A stretch of 34,563 nucleotides of DNA from Polyangiaceae bacterium (GTDB lineage: Bacteria > Myxococcota_A > Polyangia > Polyangiales > Polyangiaceae): contig JADLAB010000450.1 of NCBI GenBank assembly GCA_020848455.1, positions 1 through 34,563 of the forward strand, given 5' to 3'. Below are positions 9,459-21,122 of this stretch, in pieces. The notes under the pieces are model-generated. The model was not told where the DNA came from, made no database searches, and saw only the letters and a list, made by a program, of their open reading frames with translations. Position numbers and translations under genes: made by a program. How positions within the stretch are numbered: position 1 is the stretch's first letter; every line of letters begins with the position of its first letter.

Positions 9459-9482
9459 GCACGGCTGCTCTGCAACGTGCTC
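9457..9482. terminator. Second hairpin between convergent genes
   Basis: Perfect 7-bp stem GAGCACG (9457-9463) with CGTGCTC (9476-9482) and a 12-nt loop, immediately after the stronger hairpin and 24 bp before the stop of the RRM gene on the other strand. Confidence 0.45.
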
Positions 9483-9506
9483 GGAAGGAGACGACCACGG
9501 AGCTCG

Positions 9507-9977
9507 TCAGCGCTGGCGCTCGGTCGCCACGGTGACGACGATGTTGCGTCCCTTGATGTCGGCGCCATTGAGGGCGGCGATGGCCTTGGGCGCGTCGCGT
9601 CGATCGGCCATGGTGACGAAGCCGAAGCCGCGCGGCGCCCGCGTGTTGCGGTCGACCATGACGACGGCGTCCGCGACCGGCCCGAACTGCCCGAAGGCCT
9701 CGCGCAGGTCGGCCTCGGTCGTCTCCTCGCTGAGCGAGCCGACGAACAGGCGCGCCACGATGCTCGCCGCGGAGCGCGGCACGGCGCTCGGGTTCTCGAT
9801 GTTGCGCATCGCCTCCTCGATGGAGGGCATGTTGCCCTGCACGTCGTCGGCGCTGACGAACTCGGGCTGTCCGGGCGGACGGTCGCGGCGCTGCGCGCGC
9901 TTCTGCGCCTTGTCCTGCGCCTTCTTGGCGAGGTCCATCTCACGCTTGCGCTTGCCGGGCGAGTAGTTGCTGCTCAT
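9507..9977 (-). CDS. RRM-domain RNA-binding protein
   Basis: 156-aa cytoplasmic single-RRM protein. The first 70 residues are charged and low complexity (many Lys, Arg, Gln and Asp). The RRM spans about 75-152 with RNP2 LFVGSL (77-82) and RNP1 RGFGFVTM (116-123), both with the aromatic residues that stack on RNA bases. GGAGG precedes ATG 9977. Bacterial RRM proteins of this kind often respond to cold or act on mRNA; no specific target can be inferred. Unlike the usual glycine-rich tail, this one has its extension at the N-terminus. It is transcribed away from a 339-bp intergenic region. Confidence 0.92.
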   Translation of the reverse strand: MSSNYSPGKRKREMDLAKKAQDKAQKRAQRRDRPPGQPEFVSADDVQGNMPSIEEAMRNIENPSAVPRSAASIVARLFVGSLSEETTEADLREAFGQFGPVADAVVMVDRNTRAPRGFGFVTMADRRDAPKAIAALNGADIKGRNIVVTVATERQR

Positions 9978-10316
9978 GCGGCACCTCCGGGGAGGGTGCT
10001 GGGGAAAACGGTGGAATGATCTGCGTGGAGCAGGAGGGGCCTCGATTCTGATGGGCGCCGGCCCAACGTTGGCGCGCGCTGGCGCCGCCGCTTGCCGACG
10101 TGCTCGGGGTGAACCTTAGCTCACATTCTCCCGGCGCCGCTACCCGGGGCCGTCGTTTGCCGGGCGAGCGCCGATGCTGGCGCCCGCTCCGGGGCGCGCG
10201 GGCGGCGGAGATCGAGCACTTCCGCGGGGCCGATGCGCGCGCCCGCGCTCGGCAGCAGGCGATCTTTCCGGCACGGAGCTTGACGTCCCGCGCGTAGCTG
10301 CGGCACGTAGGATCCC
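9978..10316. other. 339-bp divergent intergenic region between the RRM gene and the GH31 gene
   Basis: No gene is visible. It must hold the divergent promoters. A relatively AT-rich spot at 10109-10124 contains GTGA and TCAC arms 8 bp apart, and its reverse complement offers TAAGGT as a possible -10 for the RRM gene. A small stem GCGCC/GGCGC (about 10167-10182) could fold in RNA. TTGACG at 10280-10285 and TAGGAT at 10308-10313 look like promoter hexamers for GH31, but they are 22 bp apart, so I do not call them a pair. Confidence 0.4.
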
Positions 10317-12821
10317 GTGGGCGCGCGTTCCTTCCCTGGCCGGCTCGTCGCCGTGGCCGTGCTCGGCGCAGCCGGGTGCGCGGCGCCGACCCTGCCGCGC
10401 CCCACGGCCGAGCTCGCGGCGGGCGACTACACGCTCGGGGTCGGGCTCGAGCCCCTCGCGCTGACCCTCCACCGCCGCGGCGACCCGCTCTTGACCTTCG
10501 AGGCCGACGGCTTCGGGCTCGGCGTCGTCGAGGCGCTCGACGACGGCGCCAACTACGACCCGTACCGTGTCTGGGTGCCCGACGCGCTCTACGCGCCGCC
10601 CGCCGGGCTCGCGTGGCTCGCGCCCGAGCGCGCGAGCTTCGCCGCGAGCGAGCCCGGCACGGTGGCGCTCGCGCTCGTCTACCCCGACGGCGAGGAGGCG
10701 ACGCTCACGGCCCGCGCCACGGCGGAGGGGAGCTTCGAGCTCCTGTTCGCGCCCTCGGGCGAGCGCACCGCCTTCGTCGCGCTCGCCGCACACGCGGACG
10801 CGAGCGAGGGCTTCTACGGCCTCGGCGAGCAGTGGGACTCGGTCGATCAGCGCGGCCGGGTGCGCGCCATGCAGCTCGCCGCCGGCGGCGGGACCGAGAG
10901 CGGCACCAACGACGCCCACGCGCCCGTGCCCCTGCTCGTGGGGACGCGTGGCTGGGGCCTCTTCGTCGCCAGCCGCCACCCCGGCGCCTTCGACGTCGCG
11001 ACGAGCGACTCGACCCTCGTCCGGGCGGCCTTCGGCACGGGGCTCGCCTCGCGGGCCGGCCTGCGCTTTCACCTGTTCGGCGCCGAGCACCCGCTCGACG
11101 TGACACGCCACTACTACGACGTGACGGGCTACCCGCGCCTGCCCGCGCGCTCCGGGCTCGGGCCCTGGGTCTGGCGCGACGAGATCGCGGACCAGGCCGC
11201 GGTCGAGGCCGATCTCGACGCCCTGCGCGATCTCGACCTCGCGACGACGGGCTACTGGATCGACCGGCCCTACGCCACCGAGGTGAACACCTTCGATTTC
11301 GCCGCGCCGGCCTACCCCGACCCGGCGGCGATGCTCGACAAGGCGCGAGGGCTCGGGCTCCTGACCGCCCTGTGGCACGTGCCCTACCTCGACGAGAGCC
11401 CGGGACTCGCGACGGCGCCGCTCGTCGCCGAGGCCGAGAGCGCCGGCTACTACCCGCCCGTCACGAGCCTGCCCCTCAACAAGTGGGGCCGCCCCATCGA
11501 CCCGACCAACCCGGCGGCGGTCGCGTGGTGGCGGCAGAAGCTCGGCGCCTACACCGCGCTCGGCATCTCGGGCTTCAAGCTCGACTACGGCGAGGACGTC
11601 GTGCCGGGCCTCACGCAGGCGCGCAACACGTGGGTGTTCGCGGACGGCTCGGACGAGCGCACCATGCAGTCGCTGTTCACGCTCGGCTACCACGACGTGT
11701 ACGCGCCCCTCTTGCCCACCGAGGGGGGCTTCCTGCTCTGCCGCTCGGGCCGCTGGGGCGACCAGGCGAACGGCCCGATCCTCTGGCCGGGCGATCTCGA
11801 CGCCACCTTCGCGCGCCGCGGCGATCCGGCCGACGACGGGGGCCCGTACGTCTCGACCGGTGGCCTGCCGGCGTCGATCATCGCGGGCCTGTCGCTCGGG
11901 CCGTCGGGCTTTCCGTTCTACGGCGCCGACACGGGCGGCTACCGCCACGCCCCGCCCGACAAGGAGCTGTTCGTGCGCTGGTTCGAGCAGACCGCCCTGT
12001 CGACGGTGATGCAGGTCGGCACCGGCTCGAGCGACGTCGCGTGGGAGCCTACGGCCGACAACGGCTTCGACGCCGAGACCCTCGAGCTCTACCGCCGCTA
12101 CGCGCGCCTGCACCTGCGGCTCTGGCCGTATCTCTGGACGCACGCCGAGCGGCTGCGCGACGACGGCCGCCCGATCGCGCGTGCCCTCGGCCTCGCCTAC
12201 CCCGAGCTCGGCGTGCACCCGGACGACGAGTACCTGCTCGGCGACGCGCTGCTCGTGGCGCCGGTCGTCGAGCGCGGCGCGACGGAGCGGACGCTGCACC
12301 TGCCGCCCGGCCGCTGGCTCGACTGGTGGAGCGGCGCGAGCCACGACGGACCGGGCGAGCTCACGGTCCCCGCCCCGCTCGGCGTCCTGCCGCTGTTCCT
12401 GCGCGCCGGCGAGATCGTGCCGATGTTGCGGCCGACCATCGATGCGCTCGAGCCCGTGGCGGACCCGGCGCGCGTCGACTCGTACGCGAGCGCGCCCGGC
12501 CTCGTGTACGCCCGCGCCGTGGCGCGCGTGCCGGCGCACTTCGTGCTGTTCGACGGCGCCCGCCTCGGGCTCGACGTCGGCGGCGCGACGACCACGCTCG
12601 GCTTCGAGGCCGGAAGCGAGCTCGTGCTCGGCGCCGTGCTCGAGCTCCTGGCCGCAACCGCGCCTCAGCTCGTGAGCGCCGCGGGCGTGGCGCTCTCGGC
12701 CGCGTCCGACGTCGGCGCGCTCGAGGCCGCCCCCGGGCCGGGCTTCTTCTTCGACGCCGCTGCGTCGACCCTCTGGGTGAAGGTCGCACCGGGTGTGCCG
12801 GTGGAGGTGAGCGACTCGTGA
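10317..12821 (+). CDS. Glycoside hydrolase family 31 (alpha-glucosidase/alpha-xylosidase-like), lipoprotein
   Basis: 834-aa retaining glycosidase. The signal peptide ends in a lipobox (VLGAAGC, Cys21). A galactose-mutarotase-like N-domain includes EGFYGLGEQWDSVDQRG, followed by the (beta/alpha)8 barrel. The nucleophile is Asp423 in GFKLDYGED and the acid/base is Asp493 in ILWPGDLDATF. GLSLGPSGFPFYGADTGGY and the distal beta domains from about residue 640 complete the family architecture. GTG 10317 is forced because a TAG stop lies three codons upstream in frame. Exact sugar specificity cannot be read. The stop overlaps the GTG of the next gene (GTGA), coupling an exported sugar hydrolase to a cytosolic reductase-like protein, an unexpected partner. 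Confidence 0.93.
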   Translation: MGARSFPGRLVAVAVLGAAGCAAPTLPRPTAELAAGDYTLGVGLEPLALTLHRRGDPLLTFEADGFGLGVVEALDDGANYDPYRVWVPDALYAPPAGLAWLAPERASFAASEPGTVALALVYPDGEEATLTARATAEGSFELLFAPSGERTAFVALAAHADASEGFYGLGEQWDSVDQRGRVRAMQLAAGGGTESGTNDAHAPVPLLVGTRGWGLFVASRHPGAFDVATSDSTLVRAAFGTGLASRAGLRFHLFGAEHPLDVTRHYYDVTGYPRLPARSGLGPWVWRDEIADQAAVEADLDALRDLDLATTGYWIDRPYATEVNTFDFAAPAYPDPAAMLDKARGLGLLTALWHVPYLDESPGLATAPLVAEAESAGYYPPVTSLPLNKWGRPIDPTNPAAVAWWRQKLGAYTALGISGFKLDYGEDVVPGLTQARNTWVFADGSDERTMQSLFTLGYHDVYAPLLPTEGGFLLCRSGRWGDQANGPILWPGDLDATFARRGDPADDGGPYVSTGGLPASIIAGLSLGPSGFPFYGADTGGYRHAPPDKELFVRWFEQTALSTVMQVGTGSSDVAWEPTADNGFDAETLELYRRYARLHLRLWPYLWTHAERLRDDGRPIARALGLAYPELGVHPDDEYLLGDALLVAPVVERGATERTLHLPPGRWLDWWSGASHDGPGELTVPAPLGVLPLFLRAGEIVPMLRPTIDALEPVADPARVDSYASAPGLVYARAVARVPAHFVLFDGARLGLDVGGATTTLGFEAGSELVLGAVLELLAATAPQLVSAAGVALSAASDVGALEAAPGPGFFFDAAASTLWVKVAPGVPVEVSDS

Positions 12822-13873
12822 ACGACTGGATGATCTACGGAGCGAACGGCTACTCGGGGCGGCTCTGCGCCGAGCTCGCGGTGTCTCGGGGCCTGCGCCC
12901 CATCCTCGCGGGTCGCAGGCCCGAGCGCATCGAGCCCCTGGCCAAGCGCCTCGGCCTGCCGTGGCGGAGCTTCGCGCTCGACGAGCCGCGTGGCGTCGAG
13001 GACGGCCTCGCGGGCGTGCGCGTCGTGCTCCACACCGCGGGGCCGTTCTCGGGCACCTCGCAGCCCATGGTCGACGGCTGCCTCGCCGCGCGTTGCCACT
13101 ACCTCGACATCGCGGGCGAGATCCCGGTGCTCGAGGCCCTGCACGCACGCGACGCCGAGGCGGCCGCCGCGGGCGTGTGCCTGGTCTCGGGCATGGGCTT
13201 CGACGTCGTGCCGAGCGACTGCCTGGCGGCGATGCTCGCCACGGCGCTGCCCGACGCGACGACGCTCGAGCTCGCCTTCTACTTCGGCGGCGGGCAGAGC
13301 CAGGGCACGCTGAAGACGGTCGTCGAGGCGCTGCCCGCGGGCGGCACGGCGCGCATCGACGGCGAGATCCGCGACGTGCCCACCGGCTGGAAGGCGCGCG
13401 ACGTCGCCTTCGGCGACCGCACCCGGAGCTGCGTGTCGCTGCCCTGGGGGGACGTCGCGACGGCCTTCTGGTCGACGAACATCCCCAACGTGACGGTGTA
13501 CATGGCGGTGCCGCGCGCCATGCTCCGCGCCTTCCGGCTCGTCGAGCCGGTGCGCGGCGCCCTCGCCTACGAGCCGGTGCAGCGCGCGCTGAAGGGCCTC
13601 ATCGAGCGCGCCGTGCGCAACCCCGACGAGTCGGCGCGCGAGGGCAGCCGCGCCGAGGTGTGGGGCGAGGTGACGAACGCCGCGGGCGAGCGCCGGAGCG
13701 GGCTCATCACGACGCCGAACGGCTACAGCCTCACCGCCGACGCGGCCGTGCAGGGCGTCGCGCGTCTGCTGGCCGGCGGGATGGCGCGCACCGGCGCCTT
13801 GACGCCGTCGCGCGCGTTCGGCGCGGACTTCGTGCGCACGCTTTCGGGGGTCGCCGTCAAGCTCGGCGGCTGA
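12818..13873 (+). CDS. Saccharopine dehydrogenase-like NAD(P)-binding reductase (trans-acting enoyl reductase type)
   Basis: 351-aa protein with an N-terminal Rossmann fold (MIYGANGYSGRLCAELA) and family segments VVLHTAGPFSG and HYLDIAGEIPVLEALH, followed by SGMGFDVVPSDCLA. These match the short saccharopine-dehydrogenase-like group, which includes trans-acting enoyl reductases of lipid and polyketide metabolism, rather than true lysine-pathway enzymes. Start at GTG 12818 overlaps the GH31 stop (12819-12821). Cofactor binding is well supported, but the substrate is unknown. A strong hairpin follows the stop. Confidence 0.85.
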   Translation: MNDWMIYGANGYSGRLCAELAVSRGLRPILAGRRPERIEPLAKRLGLPWRSFALDEPRGVEDGLAGVRVVLHTAGPFSGTSQPMVDGCLAARCHYLDIAGEIPVLEALHARDAEAAAAGVCLVSGMGFDVVPSDCLAAMLATALPDATTLELAFYFGGGQSQGTLKTVVEALPAGGTARIDGEIRDVPTGWKARDVAFGDRTRSCVSLPWGDVATAFWSTNIPNVTVYMAVPRAMLRAFRLVEPVRGALAYEPVQRALKGLIERAVRNPDESAREGSRAEVWGEVTNAAGERRSGLITTPNGYSLTADAAVQGVARLLAGGMARTGALTPSRAFGADFVRTLSGVAVKLGG

Positions 13874-13882
13874 GCGCCTGCG

Positions 13883-13911
13883 CCGGCCCTTTACGCCCGC
13901 GCGCGGGCCGG
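13883..13911 (+). terminator. Hairpin after the GH31/reductase operon
   Basis: CCGGCCC (13883-13889) pairs with GGGCCGG (13905-13911). The loop contains part of a competing perfect 14-bp palindrome, GCCCGCGCGCGGGC (13895-13908). It follows the reductase stop by 9 bp. No U-tract. Confidence 0.45.
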
Positions 13912-13919
13912 GCTACAAC
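13890..13919 (+). promoter_or_regulatory. Candidate promoter of the GNAT gene
   Basis: TTTACG (13890-13895), an 18-bp spacer and TACAAC (13914-13919). The -35 lies within the loop of the preceding hairpin. A short leader with GGGGAG/GGAGAG ribosome-binding sequence leads to ATG 13943. Confidence 0.4.
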
Positions 13920-13942
13920 GCAGCGGGGAGACGGAGAGTCGC

Positions 13943-14452
13943 ATGGACCAGAAGAAAGACGACGCCGACCTCGACCGCGAGCCCGGTGCGCTCGAGACCG
14001 ACGCCGTGGCCGTGCGCGTCCTGCGCCCCGACGATCTCGACGCCATGGTCCGCATGGACCGGCTCATCATCGGGCGCGCGCGCCGCGAGTACCTGAGCCG
14101 CAAGCTCGAGACCGCCCTCAAGGAGTCGATGCCCGTCGTGTCGCTCGCCGCCGAGGTGGACCGCACGTTCGCGGGCTTCCTCATGGGCACCCTCTACTAC
14201 GGCGAGTTCGGAGTGCCCGAGCCGGTCGCCATCCTCGACACCCTCGCGGTCGATCCCGAGATGCAGCGGCGCAAGGTCGCCTCGGCCCTGCTGCGCCAGT
14301 TCCTCGCGAACCTGAGCGGCCTGCGCATCGAGCGCGTCGAGACCCAGGTCGGCTGGACGCAGGTCGATCTCATCGGCTTCTTCGCCCGCGCCGGCTTCGT
14401 CCCCGCCCCGCGCCTGTGCCTCGAGCTCAAGGTCGACGCGACCCGGGTGTAG
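13943..14452 (+). CDS. GNAT family N-acetyltransferase
   Basis: 169-aa acetyltransferase of the GNAT fold. The N-terminal 25 residues are charged and probably flexible. The domain begins VAVRVLRPDDLDAMVRMD. The central beta4/alpha3 acetyl-CoA-binding segment reads LDTLAVDPEMQRRKVASALL (about 92-111), where QRRKVA replaces the common Q/R-x-x-G-x-G/A loop with a Lys at the first Gly. FFARAGFVPAPR near residue 150 is the typical C-terminal element. Substrate unknown (protein N-terminus, amino acid or antibiotic). It is flanked by hairpins on both sides, so probably a single-gene unit. Confidence 0.85.
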   Translation: MDQKKDDADLDREPGALETDAVAVRVLRPDDLDAMVRMDRLIIGRARREYLSRKLETALKESMPVVSLAAEVDRTFAGFLMGTLYYGEFGVPEPVAILDTLAVDPEMQRRKVASALLRQFLANLSGLRIERVETQVGWTQVDLIGFFARAGFVPAPRLCLELKVDATRV

Positions 14453-14458
14453 GCGGAG

Positions 14459-14477
14459 GCGCCCCGCCCGGGGGCGC
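14459..14477 (+). terminator. Hairpin after the GNAT gene
   Basis: GCGCCCC (14459-14465) and GGGGCGC (14471-14477) form a perfect 7-bp GC stem with a 5-nt loop, 6 bp past the GNAT stop. No U-tract. Confidence 0.5.
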
Positions 14478-14514
14478 GCGACGCTTCCCGTCCCATCCAG
14501 GCGCGGGACCGGGT

Positions 14515-14520
14515 TATGCT
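14515..14520 (+). promoter_or_regulatory. -10 element TATGCT giving a leaderless mRNA for the lipoprotein gene
   Basis: TATGCT ends 6 nt before ATG 14527. There is no Shine-Dalgarno sequence in the gap, and a -10 at this distance places the transcription start at or next to the start codon. No convincing -35 is seen. Confidence 0.5.
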
Positions 14521-14526
14521 GCGCGG

Positions 14527-15069
14527 ATGCGTCTCCTCGTCGCCCTCGCTCCGCTCGCCGTCCTCGCTCCGCTCGTCGTGCTCGCGTGCAAGTCGGCAGC
14601 GGACCCCGTGACGCCCGGCCCCGGCACGGGCCCAGCGACCGCCACGGCGGCGGCGAGCGCGGCGCCACCGCCCCTGTCGCCCGAGGAGGAGCTGGCGCAG
14701 AAGGCCGCGCGCGCCAAGCAGAAGCGACAGCAGTGCCTGGCGCTCGCGCGCGTGCTCGGGGAGCACCAGGAGCGCGAGCGCATCGTGAACGCGGCCGACC
14801 CGAAGACGCTCGTCGCGTTCGCCGAGGAGCTCGAGCGCACCGTGCAGGAGCTCGACGCCGCCGGCGTCACCGACCCCGACGTCGCGCCCGGCCGACAGGC
14901 CTACGGCCAGCTCTTGGCGCGCATCGCCGCGTCGTCCCGCGAGGCGGCCGCCGCCAAGACGACGACGGAGGCGCAGAAGACCGTCGACGCGATCCGCAGC
15001 GACACCGCCAAGGAGAGCTCGCTCGTCTCCGGCATCCAGGCGGCCTGCAACAAGCCCCTGCCCGACTGA
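14527..15069 (+). CDS. Hypothetical lipoprotein with helical Ala/Glu-rich body
   Basis: 180-aa protein with a signal peptide and lipobox (LVVLAC, Cys21), a Pro/Thr/Ala linker (about 25-48), then an alpha-helical region rich in Ala, Glu, Lys and Arg (48-175) that could form a coiled coil. A second Cys lies near 73 and a third near 175, so a disulfide is possible. I recognise no family. Start at ATG 14527 gives the lipoprotein signal directly. The likely place of action is the periplasmic face of the inner or outer membrane. Confidence 0.75.
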   Translation: MRLLVALAPLAVLAPLVVLACKSAADPVTPGPGTGPATATAAASAAPPPLSPEEELAQKAARAKQKRQQCLALARVLGEHQERERIVNAADPKTLVAFAEELERTVQELDAAGVTDPDVAPGRQAYGQLLARIAASSREAAAAKTTTEAQKTVDAIRSDTAKESSLVSGIQAACNKPLPD

Positions 15070-15113
15070 CGCCGCGGCGCGCGGCAGGGGCGGAGCGGGC
15101 CGCCGGGGCGTGA

Positions 15114-15119
15114 TAACCT
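15114..15119 (+). promoter_or_regulatory. -10 element TAACCT upstream of the 33-aa ORF
   Basis: TAACCT ends 7 nt before GTG 15127, the same geometry as at the 14527, 22190 and 25615 genes. No Shine-Dalgarno sequence lies between. No clear -35. Confidence 0.4.
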
Positions 15120-15126
15120 CTGGCGG

Positions 15127-15228
15127 GTGAAGCACCTCCACGCGCTCCTGCTGACGCTCGTCACCTTCAACGCGGGCGCCTCCAACGGCGTGCAACCCGG
15201 CCACGGTTACGTGCAGATCAGCTGGTGA
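15127..15228 (+). CDS. Candidate 33-aa secreted or membrane peptide
   Basis: Short ORF starting GTG 15127 and reading MKHLHALLLTLVTFNAGAS followed by a 14-residue Gly/Asn/Gln tail that ends in Trp. The start is basic, then comes a hydrophobic run and an NAGAS segment resembling a signal-peptide cleavage region, which would release a peptide of about 15 residues. Support is a start-proximal -10 hexamer, codon choice matching neighbouring genes and a plausible signal-peptide layout. Against it are the length and the absence of any known family. The next promoter-like hexamer begins at the base after the stop. Could instead be a leader peptide for the downstream gene. Confidence 0.4.
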   Translation: MKHLHALLLTLVTFNAGASNGVQPGHGYVQISW

Positions 15229-15234
15229 TAGGCT
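15229..15234 (+). promoter_or_regulatory. -10 element TAGGCT for the Pro-rich membrane protein gene
   Basis: TAGGCT ends 13 nt before ATG 15248, predicting a leader of only about 6 nt. It immediately follows the stop codon of the 33-aa ORF. Confidence 0.4.
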
Positions 15235-15247
15235 CGCAGCGAGGGTC

Positions 15248-16498
15248 ATGAGCGGCGGAGCACCACCCACGGGTAACGGCGACGGCGGGCACCGGCAGGG
15301 CGGCCCCGAAAGGCCAGCGCCGCGCGAGACCGTGGTGCCGACCCTGGGCTCGGTCGGCGACGTCATCGTGACCGACGCGTCCTCGATCGAGGTGCAGCTG
15401 CGCGGACCGGAGCCTGCCCCGGGGCGACGCGAGCCCCGGCCCGCGCCCCCGTCGTCGCCGGGCGAGCCGTCGGGCGACCCGAGCGCCACGACACCGGCGG
15501 AGAGCCCGCAGCCCTACCCGCCCGCGCCGAGCGACCGCGGCGCGGCGACGCCTGCGCTCGCGCCACCGCTACCCGATGGGCCCGCACCCGTGCTCGCCGG
15601 GCCGCCGCTCGAGCCGGCGTTCCCGCCACCGCGGCCGTACCCGCCCCCGCAGCCGACCACCCCGCAGCCGCCGACCCCGCCGGGCGTCGCGCTCGGGGCC
15701 GTGTGGACCCAGCGCGTCCGCCTGCTCGGGGCCACCGCGCCGCTCGGGCCGCTCGCTGCGGCCGTCACGCTCGTCGCCGTGCTCGCGGCGTTCTTCGTCG
15801 GGCGCGCCTGCAGCGGCGCCGCTCCGGGCGCCACGGCGAGCACGGCGGCGTCGACCTCGGCCTCGGCAGCCGGGCCGAGCTCGCTCGTCGAGCGGGCCGC
15901 ACAGGGCGAGGCCGCGGCCACCGCCGAGCTCGAGGCGCGGCCCGAGGGCTCGCGCTCCGCCCCCGAGGTGGTCGCCCTGTCGCTCGGCGCCGTCGCCCGC
16001 AAGCGCGCCGAGATCGCCGACCTCGAGCAGAAGCTCGCGGCGCAGCCCGAGCTCACGCGCGACCCCAAGGTCCTCACGACGCTGCGCACCTACGCGCTCG
16101 ACCCCGACGTCTTCCGCGAGGCGCTGCGCCAGATCGCCCAGCTGAGGGGCGACGTGGGGCCCGATCTGCTGTTCCAGCTCGCGTCGGGCCCGAAGAGCGC
16201 GACGAGCGCGCTCGCCCAGGCGCTGCTCGCCGCGAGCGACGTCCGCGGCAAGGCGACGCCGGCCCTGGCGCTCGTCTTCGATCTCCGCGACGCCGCGAGC
16301 TGCGAGGCCAAGAAGGAGCTCCTCGGCCGCGCCCTCGAGAGCGCCGACGCGCGCAGCCTGCAGTCGCTCGCGCAGCTGCGCATCAAGTCGGGCTGCGGCC
16401 CGCAGAAGCGCGACGACTGCAACGCCTGCCTGCGCGACGACTCGCGCCTCGAGGACGCCATCACCGCCGCGACGCGCCGCCCCGCACCGAAGCTCTAG
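15248..16498 (+). CDS. Hypothetical Pro-rich single-pass membrane protein
   Basis: 416-aa protein. Residues 1-150 are disordered, Pro/Gly/Ala-rich, with one ordered-looking patch (VGDVIVTDASSIEVQLRGPE, about 36-55). A transmembrane helix at about 167-187 ([19 protein letters not shown]) is followed by an Ala/Ser linker and a helical domain (about 215-416) with four Cys near the end (GCGPQKRDDCNAC). The layout suggests a cytoplasmic disordered arm and an extracytoplasmic helical domain with disulfides, as seen in many myxobacterial envelope proteins. I do not recognise the domain. Start ATG 15248. Confidence 0.75.
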   Translation: MSGGAPPTGNGDGGHRQGGPERPAPRETVVPTLGSVGDVIVTDASSIEVQLRGPEPAPGRREPRPAPPSSPGEPSGDPSATTPAESPQPYPPAPSDRGAATPALAPPLPDGPAPVLAGPPLEPAFPPPRPYPPPQPTTPQPPTPPGVALGAVWTQRVRLLGATAPLGPLAAAVTLVAVLAAFFVGRACSGAAPGATASTAASTSASAAGPSSLVERAAQGEAAATAELEARPEGSRSAPEVVALSLGAVARKRAEIADLEQKLAAQPELTRDPKVLTTLRTYALDPDVFREALRQIAQLRGDVGPDLLFQLASGPKSATSALAQALLAASDVRGKATPALALVFDLRDAASCEAKKELLGRALESADARSLQSLAQLRIKSGCGPQKRDDCNACLRDDSRLEDAITAATRRPAPKL

Positions 16499-16504
16499 CA
16501 ACAA

Positions 16505-16517
16505 GCTCGGCCCGAGC
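16505..16517 (+). terminator. Weak hairpin after the Pro-rich membrane protein gene
   Basis: GCTCG (16505-16509) and CGAGC (16513-16517) with a 3-nt loop, 6 bp after the stop. Short stem and no U-tract. Confidence 0.25.
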
Positions 16518-16543
16518 AGCGGCGCGCACGTACGCCGCCGGGG

Positions 16544-16572
16544 TTGAGTCGCGCGCGCCGCGCCGGCATCAT
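16544..16572 (+). promoter_or_regulatory. Candidate promoter TTGAGT-17-CATCAT, leaderless
   Basis: TTGAGT (16544-16549), a 17-bp spacer and CATCAT (16567-16572), which ends 6 nt before ATG 16579. Spacing is ideal for a housekeeping sigma factor and predicts a transcript starting at the ATG. No ribosome binding site is present, which fits. Confidence 0.55.
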
Positions 16573-16578
16573 CGACGC

Positions 16579-17196
16579 ATGACACGACGAGCGCATGTCG
16601 GGAGCGGTTCGCCACGTCGCTTCTTCGGGATCGCGCTCGCGCTTCTCGGTGCGGCGTGCGGCCAGGCCGAGTCGGACAGGGAGCGCGGTGGCGACACCGT
16701 CGCGTGCCAGCCGGTCGCGATCTCGACCCTGCCGGGCGTGAGCATCCATTTCCTCGCGTCCGACTGCGCCTTCACGCTCGCCGAGGCGGCCGCGGGCATC
16801 ACGGTCGACTACGAGGTGGTGATCGAGAGCGACGTGCCGGGGGTGGTGCCGGAGCCGCAAGACGCGGGCGGCTGCGAGACACCCGGGCCCTCGGGGCTCA
16901 TCCTCCACGAGGTGCTCACCGGGGGCGCGCAGCAGTACTGCCTGTGCGACGTCGGCCTGTGCGCGGTCAATCCGCTTCCGCCGGTGACGCTGGGCGCGGG
17001 CACGAGTCCGGGCGCGTTCGTGTGGCACGGCGAGAACTGGACCGGACCGTCCGACTACGGTGCTCCGAAGGGCGCGCAGTTCCCCGCGGGCAGCTACGAG
17101 CTGACGGTGAGCGCGACGGGGACGGTCACGACGGCGGGCGGCCCACCGCAGAGCTTCGACGCGAGCGGCAGGCTGCCGCTCACGCTCACGCCCTGA
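16579..17196 (+). CDS. Hypothetical lipoprotein, beta-rich, Cys-containing
   Basis: 205-aa protein with a signal peptide (RRFFGIALALLGAAC, lipobox Cys27). The mature part is rich in beta-forming stretches (ITVDYEVVIES, YELTVSATGTVT) and has Cys residues around VACQPV, SDCAF, GGCETP and YCLCDVGLC that may form disulfides. No known family recognised. Ends convergent with metH, with a hairpin between the two genes. Confidence 0.75.
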   Translation: MTRRAHVGSGSPRRFFGIALALLGAACGQAESDRERGGDTVACQPVAISTLPGVSIHFLASDCAFTLAEAAAGITVDYEVVIESDVPGVVPEPQDAGGCETPGPSGLILHEVLTGGAQQYCLCDVGLCAVNPLPPVTLGAGTSPGAFVWHGENWTGPSDYGAPKGAQFPAGSYELTVSATGTVTTAGGPPQSFDASGRLPLTLTP

Positions 17197-17234
17197 CGGG
17201 TACCGGGGCGTGCGAGGGGACCGCCAGCCGCGCT

Positions 17235-17257
17235 CGCGCGGGCGGGCTCCCCGCGCG
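17235..17257. terminator. Bidirectional hairpin between convergent genes (lipoprotein and metH)
   Basis: CGCGCGGG (17235-17242) pairs perfectly with CCCGCGCG (17250-17257) around a 7-nt loop. It lies 38 bp after the plus-strand stop and 1 bp beyond the metH stop (17259-17261). Outer bases extend the pairing. No U-tract on either side. Confidence 0.5.
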
Positions 17258-17258
17258 G

Positions 17259-21107
<3,849 letters not shown>

Positions 21108-21122
21108 GGCGCGGGTTCTCGC

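Noticed and set aside
10109-10124. GTGA-N8-TCAC as a CRP-type site
   Set aside because: The gap between half-sites is 8 instead of 6, and only four bases per arm match.
10280-10313. TTGACG and TAGGAT as the GH31 promoter
   Set aside because: Spacing of 22 bp is too long, and TAGGAT lies only 3 nt before the start codon, which would put the transcript start inside the coding region.
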